Source of the DNA: Lacinutrix algicola
GTDB taxonomy: Bacteria > Bacteroidota > Bacteroidia > Flavobacteriales > Flavobacteriaceae
Direction: 5' to 3'
Assembly (NCBI RefSeq): GCF_001418085.1
Contig: NZ_LIQH01000040.1
Location: forward strand, 248,001 to 312,000
DNA length: 64,000 nt
A program made the translations under genes and the position numbers. Below, piece by piece: positions 19,288-26,241 of this stretch. Numbering within the stretch: position 1 is the stretch's first letter; each line of letters starts with the position of its first letter. The notes under the pieces are model-generated. The model saw only the letters and a program-made list of their open reading frames with translations, made no database searches and was not told the origin of the DNA.

Positions 19288-19782
19288 ATGAAGCAATTTA
19301 AAAAACGTTGGGAGATTACAAAAAACTGGCAATTACTATTTCCTTTAATTGGGTTGTTAGGTCTCTTCTACTCTAGCTTTAAAATAGCTGGATTGTTTAG
19401 AAAAGAATCTCATATTGCATTTCAAATTGCATTTGCACTTTTAATTACGTTCTTTCTTTTACGTTTAGTTTTACTAATATTCAAAAAGTTAGAAAACAAA
19501 TGGGTTGTTAAACAACGTTGGGAAATAATTAGAATATTTATAGTTTTTGCAATTACTGGATCATCGTCTTTATTAGTAGGCAGACCTTTTATTAAATTTA
19601 TAGGAATTACTAAAGAAAACTTAAATGTCTTTGTCTATTGGATTTTATATATTATCATTGGGCTTGTTTTTTATCAAGTTTTATTAGTAACCACAGGTTA
19701 TTTACTTGGTCAAGGTAAATTTTTCTGGGAATTCGAGAAAAAAATGTTACGCCGTTTTGGCTTAGGCAGGTATTTAGATTAA
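19288..19782 (+). CDS. DUF6787-type membrane protein
   Basis: A 164-residue protein with four transmembrane segments (about 15-30, 42-62, 85-100, 115-138). It is framed by basic, aromatic segments KKRWEITKNWQ and KQRWEIIRIF, which look like an internal repeat of about 70 residues, and ends EKKMLRRFGLGRYLD. I recall this form as DUF6787. The stop codon directly abuts the next ATG (19783), so translation is probably coupled. Confidence 0.7.
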   Translation: MKQFKKRWEITKNWQLLFPLIGLLGLFYSSFKIAGLFRKESHIAFQIAFALLITFFLLRLVLLIFKKLENKWVVKQRWEIIRIFIVFAITGSSSLLVGRPFIKFIGITKENLNVFVYWILYIIIGLVFYQVLLVTTGYLLGQGKFFWEFEKKMLRRFGLGRYLD

Positions 19783-20127
19783 ATGAAGCATACATTACAA
19801 CATATATTATTTAAAAGCACGGCAATACTTCTTTTTGTTGTTGTTCTTTTTCCTTCTGCTGTAAAGTTTGCGCACGTTTTTGAGAACCATAAACATGAAG
19901 TTTGTAATAATCCATCAGATAGTCACTTTCATGAAATTGATATAGACTGTGAATTTTACAAGTTTAAATTAAATAATACTTTTTCCTTCGTTTTTAACGA
20001 CATCATCATACCTATATTTCAAAATAATCATAAAAAAATTGATAATCAATATTTTTATATTAGCAGCTACCAAAGCATTGGTGTTGCATTAAGAGGTCCT
20101 CCTTCTACAATTATTCTTTTCTCTTAA
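19783..20127 (+). CDS. Small exported His/Cys-rich protein
   Basis: A 114-residue protein with an N-terminal hydrophobic segment (about 10-26) and a short His/Cys/acid-rich stretch, HVFENHKHEVCNNP then HFHEIDIDCEFYKF (about 31-62). Such clustered His and Cys could bind a metal ion. It abuts the previous gene and lies 125 bases before the ZnuD-like receptor gene. A role in metal uptake is inferred from composition and position; I do not recognise a named family. Confidence 0.6.
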   Translation: MKHTLQHILFKSTAILLFVVVLFPSAVKFAHVFENHKHEVCNNPSDSHFHEIDIDCEFYKFKLNNTFSFVFNDIIIPIFQNNHKKIDNQYFYISSYQSIGVALRGPPSTIILFS

Positions 20128-20252
20128 ATTACTTTAAACTAAAGTAATATCTCAGCCTTTTATATAATGATACTCTCATTAAATAAAATCATTTTAATAT
20201 ATAAATTGGTTAAATGCTTTTATGCGTTTAACTAATAATACGCTTTGCATTT

Positions 20253-22655
20253 ATGCGTTTATTTTTTATAAGTTTACTTTTTATAAGTAGTCAGATTGCT
20301 ATTTCCCAAAATTGTGAAAACACAATTACAGGAAAAGTAATAGACCAACATGATAGCACCATTTTAATTGATGCAAAAATTACCGTTTTAGAGACAAAGC
20401 AAATAGCTTTAACTAATTTTCAAGGTGAATTTAGCATCTCAGGTTTGTGCAATCAAACATACACCGTCGAAGTATATCATGCATTCTGCGACTCAAAAAT
20501 ATATAAATTAGACGTTTCAGGTGATCTTAATAAGACTTTTCGTCTTGAACACCATTTAGAAGAATTAAACGAAATTATTTTAGAAGGGAAAAGTGTAGAA
20601 ACAAAAACAAATACTACTATAGAAAATAAAATATCTAAAGAAGATTTGGAGCGTAACAGTGCTAAATCTTTAGGAGATGTTTTAAATAATATTTCGGGTG
20701 TTTCCTCTTTAAATACAGGAAACACTATTGTAAAGCCAATAATTAATGGTTTGCATAGTAGTCGTGTTGCAGTTTTGAATGATGGTTTAAGAATGGAAGA
20801 CCAAGATTGGGGAAGCGAACATGCTCCAAACATAGACATTAATGCTATAGATAACATTACCGTAATAAAAGGAGCAAGTGCTTTACAGTATAGCGGAAGT
20901 GCTATAGGTGGTATTATTATTACAGAAATGGATAAAACTCCGGTTAAAGATAGCTTATATGGTAAAACAATAGCAACTGGGTCTACAAATGGTCGTGGAG
21001 GATCTATAACATCTCAACTAACTAAAAGTTTTAAAAGTGGTTGGTATGGAAAAGTACAAGGTTCTACTAAACGATTTGGAGATTTTAATACTCCAGATTA
21101 CAACCTAAGTAACACAGGTGTTTTTGAACGTAGTTTTTCACTACGTGGTGGTATTAATAAATTTAGCTCTGGTCTAGAAGCTTATTATTCCTTATACAAA
21201 GTAGAAACAGGTATTTTAAGAGCTTCGCATTTAGGTGGTGCATCAGACCAAGTTAGAGCAATTAGTAGCCCTGTGCCATTATATCTCGAAGATTTTACCT
21301 ACGATATTAATGCACCTTACCAAGATGTTACACATCAAATAGCTAGAATTAAAGCGTTTAAGAAATTTGAAGATTTAGGAACATTAAATTTTCAATATGG
21401 CTTTCAACAAAATAAACGATTAGAGTTTGATGTAAGACGTGGTGACGATAAAGATGAGGCTTCTTTAGATTTAAAATTAAGCACGCATACGCTACTTTTA
21501 GATTTAGATTCTAAAATCTCTAGTACTTCTAAATTAAAATTAGGTGTAACAGGACAATACCAAACTAATTTTGCAGACCCAAGTACCGGAGTTAGAAGAT
21601 TAATACCTGATTACGATAAGTATAATGTTGGAGCCTATGTGGTTTTAGATAAAAAAATCAATAACCAATTACTTTTTGAAATTGGTGCTAGATTTGATTA
21701 TACTTATTTAGATGCTTATAAGTTTTATAGAACCTCGTTTTGGGAAAGCAGAAATTACGATACTATTTTTCAAGATATCGTTATTGAAGGCGATTTTGGT
21801 AATCAAGTTTTAGCAAATCCGAAGTTAAACTTTTACAATCCATCTGCAACGGCAGGTGTTACGTATGAATTTAATAATGATTATAAACTTTTATTTAATT
21901 ACTCTTTAGCCTCTAGAGCACCAAATCCATCCGAAATGTTTAGTGAAGGTTTACACCATTCTGCATCAAGAATAGAATATGGAGATTTACAGTTCAACTC
22001 TGAAACTGCTAATAAAATTTCGTTAACGTTACAACGAGAAAATAACAATTTTAGTTTTTCAATAAATCCTTATGTTAATTTTATTAAAGATTTTATTGTA
22101 ATAGAACCTGTAGATGTCCAACAAACTATTCGTGGTAATTTTCAAGTTTGGGAATATAGACAAACCGATGCGAGATTATTAGGAGTGGACATTAATAGTG
22201 CCTTTAAATTAACAGATAACTTTAATTTTACCAATCAGTTCTCTATTGTAAAAGGAAAAGACACTTCTCCAGACGAAGCTTTAATAAGCATGCCTGCTGC
22301 GAGCACAAAAAATGCTATTATTTATAATAACAAGAAATTAAACAACCTATATTTAAAGTTACAAAGTGAATATGTTTTTGAACAAAATGAATACCCAGAC
22401 AATAACTTTGAGGTATTTATTCCAGAAACAGGAACCACAGAAATAGTAGATGTAAGCACACCTCCAGAGGCTTACCATTTACTAAACTTTAATTCTAGTG
22501 CAGTCTTTAAATTAAGTCAAAAAACATCATTAACCGTAGGACTTGATGTTTCTAATGTTTTTAACACATCCTACAGAAATTATTTAAATCGCATGCGATA
22601 TTATGCAGACGATTTGGGTAGAAATTTTTCAATAAACCTAAAAATCAATTATTAA
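20253..22655 (+). CDS. TonB-dependent receptor, ZnuD-like
   Basis: An 800-residue receptor. It has a signal peptide (cut near ISQ, residue 19), a carboxypeptidase-regulatory-like domain (about 22-105), a plug (about 120-225: INGLHSSRVAVLNDGLRMED, then DNITVIKGASALQYSGSAIG) and a barrel ending LKINY. The plug wording resembles receptors for zinc and other small metal complexes (ZnuD/HumA type) rather than siderophore or SusC receptors. It is followed after 18 bases by a lipoprotein and preceded by a His/Cys-rich small protein, which supports metal uptake. Substrate is inferred. Confidence 0.82.
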   Translation: MRLFFISLLFISSQIAISQNCENTITGKVIDQHDSTILIDAKITVLETKQIALTNFQGEFSISGLCNQTYTVEVYHAFCDSKIYKLDVSGDLNKTFRLEHHLEELNEIILEGKSVETKTNTTIENKISKEDLERNSAKSLGDVLNNISGVSSLNTGNTIVKPIINGLHSSRVAVLNDGLRMEDQDWGSEHAPNIDINAIDNITVIKGASALQYSGSAIGGIIITEMDKTPVKDSLYGKTIATGSTNGRGGSITSQLTKSFKSGWYGKVQGSTKRFGDFNTPDYNLSNTGVFERSFSLRGGINKFSSGLEAYYSLYKVETGILRASHLGGASDQVRAISSPVPLYLEDFTYDINAPYQDVTHQIARIKAFKKFEDLGTLNFQYGFQQNKRLEFDVRRGDDKDEASLDLKLSTHTLLLDLDSKISSTSKLKLGVTGQYQTNFADPSTGVRRLIPDYDKYNVGAYVVLDKKINNQLLFEIGARFDYTYLDAYKFYRTSFWESRNYDTIFQDIVIEGDFGNQVLANPKLNFYNPSATAGVTYEFNNDYKLLFNYSLASRAPNPSEMFSEGLHHSASRIEYGDLQFNSETANKISLTLQRENNNFSFSINPYVNFIKDFIVIEPVDVQQTIRGNFQVWEYRQTDARLLGVDINSAFKLTDNFNFTNQFSIVKGKDTSPDEALISMPAASTKNAIIYNNKKLNNLYLKLQSEYVFEQNEYPDNNFEVFIPETGTTEIVDVSTPPEAYHLLNFNSSAVFKLSQKTSLTVGLDVSNVFNTSYRNYLNRMRYYADDLGRNFSINLKINY

Positions 22656-22673
22656 ATTAAAAAAAACAAAACA

Positions 22674-23246
22674 ATGAAAAATATTAAATTTTTAACACTA
22701 GTTTTTATTTCAATTCTTTCTTTTAACGCATGTTCTAGTGATGACGATGCTATACCAACACCTGTAAATGAAGAAGAAGTAATTACTACATTAAACTTAA
22801 CATTAACACCTCAAGGAGGTGGAACACCAATTGTTATACAAATGCAAGATGCAGATGGAGATGGTTCTGATGTTCCTGTGTTTACTTATCCAGGAGGTTT
22901 AGCAGCAGGATTTTTAGATGCTGGAGTTACTTATGATGGAGAAATAGAGTTATTAAACGAAACTGAAAATCCTGCTGAGGATATTACAGAAGAAGTTGAA
23001 GAAGAAAGTGATGAGCACCAATTCTTTTATACAGCTAGTAATAATTTAGATGTAACAACAACTTACACAAATTTTGATAACAATGGTAACAATTTAGGTA
23101 CAGAGTTTACATTAGAAGCTGGAGCGGTAAGTAATGGTACAATAACTTTTACTTTACGTCACGAACCTACAAAACCAAATACTGGTTTATCTGATGCTGG
23201 AGGAGAAACTGATATTGAGGTTACATTTTCTTTTGAGATTGAGTAA
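22674..23246 (+). CDS. Acidic lipoprotein paired with receptor
   Basis: A 190-residue protein with a lipoprotein signal (ISILSFNACSSDDD, Cys about residue 20). The body is beta-rich and acidic, with EEVEEESDEHQFFYTAS (about 108-124) and LRHEP (about 167-171), which hold the only histidines. Related flavobacterial proteins carry the vague name 'type 1 periplasmic binding fold superfamily protein'. Position right after the ZnuD-like receptor suggests a surface or periplasmic metal-binding partner. Both genes end at the same terminator. Confidence 0.7.
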   Translation: MKNIKFLTLVFISILSFNACSSDDDAIPTPVNEEEVITTLNLTLTPQGGGTPIVIQMQDADGDGSDVPVFTYPGGLAAGFLDAGVTYDGEIELLNETENPAEDITEEVEEESDEHQFFYTASNNLDVTTTYTNFDNNGNNLGTEFTLEAGAVSNGTITFTLRHEPTKPNTGLSDAGGETDIEVTFSFEIE

Positions 23247-23261
23247 TACTATTTAAAGACT

Positions 23262-23300
23262 AAAAAAGCTCAGAATTAATATAATTCTGAGCTTTTTTTT
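23262..23300 (+). terminator. Intrinsic terminator of metal-uptake group
   Basis: A 16-bp stem (23262-23277 with 23283-23298) and T-run, 16 bases after the lipoprotein stop. Confidence 0.85.
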
Positions 23301-23353
23301 GCTAGGTAATTAAACATAATACCAGCAAATATTTTATTACTATATAAAATGTT

Positions 23354-23383
23354 AAAAAAAGCACTCAATGAGTGCTTTTTTTA
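23354..23383 (-). terminator. Intrinsic terminator of bcp
   Basis: A 6-bp G+C stem (23361-23366 with 23370-23375) extended by A/T pairs, with T-runs on both strands, 14 bases past the bcp stop on the minus strand. Confidence 0.75.
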
Positions 23384-23396
23384 TTAAAATTATTAT

Positions 23397-23852
23397 TTAT
23401 AATTCTAGTATTTGTGCGGCATGATCTTTAGTTTTTACTTTATCAATAACATGCGCCACTACTCCATTTTCGTCTATTAAAAAGGTTTTTCTATGGATAC
23501 CGTCATAGGTTTTTCCCATAAATTTCTTTTCTCCCCAAACTCCAAAAGCTTCTATTACTTCTTTATTTTCATCAGCTAATAAAGGAAATGGGAACTTATA
23601 TTTTTCTTTAAAATTAGTTTGACGTTTTTCAGAATCTGCACTTACTCCCAATATCTCGTAGCCTTGATCTTGTAATGTTTTATAATTATCTGTTAAATTA
23701 CAAGCTTCTGCAGTACAGCCAGGTGTACTCGCTTTTGGGTAGAAAAATACAATTAACTTTTTTCCTTTATAGTCGCTTAAAGAAATTGCATTTCCACTTT
23801 GATCGTTAACTGTAAAATCTGGTACTTTATCTCCTTGCTTTAATGTATTCAT
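23397..23852 (-). CDS. bcp: Thioredoxin-dependent thiol peroxidase (Bcp/PrxQ)
   Basis: A peroxiredoxin that reduces hydroperoxides with thioredoxin. It has the peroxidatic Cys in YPKASTPGCTAEACNL, where the CxxxxC spacing places the resolving Cys five residues later as in PrxQ. FPLLADENKEV and KTFLIDENGVV complete the fold. Starts at 23873 and 23852 are both ATG; the shorter gives MNTLKQGDKVPDFTV, 151 residues, the usual length, and is preferred. Confidence 0.93.
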   Translation of the reverse strand: MNTLKQGDKVPDFTVNDQSGNAISLSDYKGKKLIVFFYPKASTPGCTAEACNLTDNYKTLQDQGYEILGVSADSEKRQTNFKEKYKFPFPLLADENKEVIEAFGVWGEKKFMGKTYDGIHRKTFLIDENGVVAHVIDKVKTKDHAAQILEL

Positions 23853-23924
23853 AATTGTAATTTTGGTTTTCATTATTATACCAATAAATGATTACTTTGG
23901 TATCTTTTATCAAAAATACGACTA

Positions 23925-24584
23925 ATGAATAAGCAAGAAAAGGTGAATTTTGTTATAAATACGTTAAATGAACTTTATCCAGATATACCCATTCCACTAG
24001 ACCACAAAGATCCTTATACATTATTAGTTGCTGTTTTACTATCTGCTCAATGTACAGATGTGCGTGTAAATAAAATTACACCATTGCTATTTGCTAAAGC
24101 CGATAACCCTTACGATATGATTAAAATGAGCGTTGAGGAAATAAAAGAAATTATAAGACCTTGTGGTCTATCTCCAATGAAAAGTAAAGGTATTCATGGT
24201 TTGTCACATATTCTTATAGACAAACACAATGGCGAAGTACCGCAAAGTTTTGAACATTTAGAAGCTTTACCTGCCGTTGGACATAAAACTGCTGGTGTTG
24301 TAATGTCTCAAGCTTTTGGAGTGCCTGCATTTCCTGTAGATACACATATTCACAGATTAATGTACCGATGGAATTTAACTAATGGAAAAAATGTAGTACA
24401 AACCGAGAAAGATGCTAAACGTTTATTTCCTAAAGAAACTTGGAACGATTTACATCTTCAAATTATTTGGTATGGTAGAGAATACTCACCTGCTAGAGGT
24501 TGGGATTTAGATAAAGATATTATTACAAAAACTATTGGCAGAAGTACTGTTATAAATGATTATGAAAAGTCTAAAAAACACTAG
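23925..24584 (+). CDS. nth: Endonuclease III lacking the 4Fe-4S cluster
   Basis: A 219-residue DNA glycosylase/AP lyase for oxidised pyrimidines. The helix-hairpin-helix motif LPAVGHKTAGV (about 122-132) contains the catalytic Lys, and the catalytic Asp is in FPVDTHIHRL (about residue 145). Enzymes of this family normally end with four Cys that hold an iron-sulfur cluster. Here that part reads WYGREYSPARGWDLDKDI and has no Cys, so the cluster cannot form. The rest of the fold is intact and the gene is full length, so it is probably active. Confidence 0.9.
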   Translation: MNKQEKVNFVINTLNELYPDIPIPLDHKDPYTLLVAVLLSAQCTDVRVNKITPLLFAKADNPYDMIKMSVEEIKEIIRPCGLSPMKSKGIHGLSHILIDKHNGEVPQSFEHLEALPAVGHKTAGVVMSQAFGVPAFPVDTHIHRLMYRWNLTNGKNVVQTEKDAKRLFPKETWNDLHLQIIWYGREYSPARGWDLDKDIITKTIGRSTVINDYEKSKKH

Positions 24585-24650
24585 TTTTAATATAAGTTGT
24601 AACGTATACTTTATGGTCTAATAATTAATGATTAGTTAAAAATTTAATTT

Positions 24651-25199
24651 ATGAAAAATCAACTTCTAATCTTAGTTATTTTAATAATAACAACATCTTG
24701 CTTTCCAGTAAAAATTGCACCAAATATTGAAAGTTATAAAATTACTACAGCAAAGAAGTTTAAAAGAAAACTCCCAAAAGAAACCTCATTTATATTTAAC
24801 GATCCAAAAGATGGTGGTGAGTTTTACAATTATATAAACGCAAAATACAGCTTAAACCACGTTAATGTTGGAGCAAATACTCATTTTAAAATAGATGATA
24901 AAACCTATTATTTATCGTACAGAGAGACTGAAAGAGAAACAAAAACGGTTAATCTAGCTTTAGCAGCTATAGATGCAAAAAGAGAATCTAACGGAAATTC
25001 AAGACTTTTTGAAGATAATTACTCTAAAAGAGTTGGTAAATGGTACATTTTACTAACCGTTTACGATGAAGGTTTAAAAAACAGCTTAAAGCCTGAACAC
25101 CCAAGTAATAAAAAAGTAATTAATTATTTGGAAGCGCTTAGAAAAGAATACTTAAGAACTCAAAATTATCTAGAATTACAATTTGTAAAAAAATCCTGA
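24651..25199 (+). CDS. Lipoprotein of unknown function
   Basis: A 182-residue protein with a lipoprotein signal (LVILIITTSCFPVK, Cys about residue 17). The body is basic and mixed in structure, with KFKRKLPKETSFIFNDPKDG (about 36-55) and a C-terminal helix YLEALRKEYLRTQNYLELQF. No known domain is recognised. It lies 66 bases downstream of nth and convergent with the sigma-factor group. Confidence 0.7.
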   Translation: MKNQLLILVILIITTSCFPVKIAPNIESYKITTAKKFKRKLPKETSFIFNDPKDGGEFYNYINAKYSLNHVNVGANTHFKIDDKTYYLSYRETERETKTVNLALAAIDAKRESNGNSRLFEDNYSKRVGKWYILLTVYDEGLKNSLKPEHPSNKKVINYLEALRKEYLRTQNYLELQFVKKS

Positions 25200-25224
25200 T
25201 TTATAAAAACCAGGATCTTTCAGT

Positions 25225-25368
25225 CTAATTCAGAAGTGCTTCAAACTTCATTTTTTTATAATTTATAACACTTAAAGCCTTGGAGTAATTAAGAATGAAA
25301 CTTATGGTCTCATCTTTAGGATTCATTTTTTTTGCGTTTTTAGAATTTTCAGAGTAAATTTTCGCCAT
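25225..25368 (-). CDS. Small protein downstream of sigma factor
   Basis: A 47-residue frame, ATG at 25368 to TAG at 25225. It is lysine-rich with a central NPKDETISFILNYSKALSVI, a compact helical pattern that looks conserved in flavobacteria from memory. It follows the ECF sigma-factor gene on the same strand after 57 bases. Function unknown. It has no Cys or membrane segment. Confidence 0.55.
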   Translation of the reverse strand: MAKIYSENSKNAKKMNPKDETISFILNYSKALSVINYKKMKFEALLN

Positions 25369-25425
25369 GTATTTGATTTTTGTTTCAAATAAATAACGCA
25401 AAATTTATTCTAATATTGTATAAAA

Positions 25426-26010
25426 TTAATTCGTTAAAATAATATTATGCTTTTCTATTACTTTACGCATATTAATTAATGCATAACGCATACGCCCTAA
25501 TGCTGTATTTATACTTACGCCTGTACGATCTGAAATTTCTTTAAAACTCATATCTTGATACATACGCATTACTAAAACTTCCTTTTGGTCGTCTGGTAAT
25601 TCTTCTATTAAACGTCTAACATCGCTTTCTACCTGGTCTTTAATAATTGCTTTTTCAGCATTTAAACTCGTATCACTTAATACTGAAAAAATACTAAAAT
25701 CTCCACTATTTTGAAACTTAGGCATACGATTACTCTTTCTAAAATGGTCGATTACCAAATTATGAGCAATACGCATAACCCATGGTAAAAATTTACCTTC
25801 TTCGTTATATTTTCCTAATTTAAGCGTTCGAATAACCTTAATAAAGGTGTCTTGAAAAACATCTTCAGTAATATCTCTATCGTAAACTTTAGAGTAGATA
25901 AAACTATAAATACGTTGTTTGTGTCTTTTAATTAAAATTTCTAGAGAAGATTCGTCGCCTTCAATATAACTACTAACTAGGGTAGCATCAGAGATAAGTT
26001 CTTGTCGCAT
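25426..26010 (-). CDS. ECF-type RNA polymerase sigma factor
   Basis: A sigma-70 family protein of about 194 residues. Region 2 has IYSKVYDRDITEDVFQDTFI and the DNA-melting/-10 binding segment KFLPWVMRIAHNLVIDHFRK. Region 4 has LPDDQKEVLVMRMYQDMSFK and the helix-turn-helix EISDRTGVSINTALGRMRYA. ATG codons at 26016 and 26010 are both possible; the second is chosen. No anti-sigma gene is adjacent; the 47-residue protein downstream is the only co-oriented neighbour. Confidence 0.88.
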   Translation of the reverse strand: MRQELISDATLVSSYIEGDESSLEILIKRHKQRIYSFIYSKVYDRDITEDVFQDTFIKVIRTLKLGKYNEEGKFLPWVMRIAHNLVIDHFRKSNRMPKFQNSGDFSIFSVLSDTSLNAEKAIIKDQVESDVRRLIEELPDDQKEVLVMRMYQDMSFKEISDRTGVSINTALGRMRYALINMRKVIEKHNIILTN

Positions 26011-26208
26011 AATCATTACTTTTATTGCAGAAGTTAGGGCTTCAGCTTGGTTAATTAATTTAAAAAGTAATGTTGTATTATAGGCTTGACAATTAGTTTA
26101 TTAATATTGAGGTAAATATAACAACAATCATTCCGAAAAAGCAAAAATAATTTCAAAATTTAACATTTTATTGCACAATATTCTTTTTTAGAAGCTCCTT
26201 TTAAGTGT

Positions 26209-26216
26209 TATCTTTG
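26209..26216 (+). promoter_or_regulatory. -7 element of uvrA
   Basis: TATCTTTG matches TAnnTTTG, 25 bases before the uvrA ATG. The -33 region is not convincing. Confidence 0.45.
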
Positions 26217-26241
26217 TTCTTCTTTTAGATTAAAAACACTT

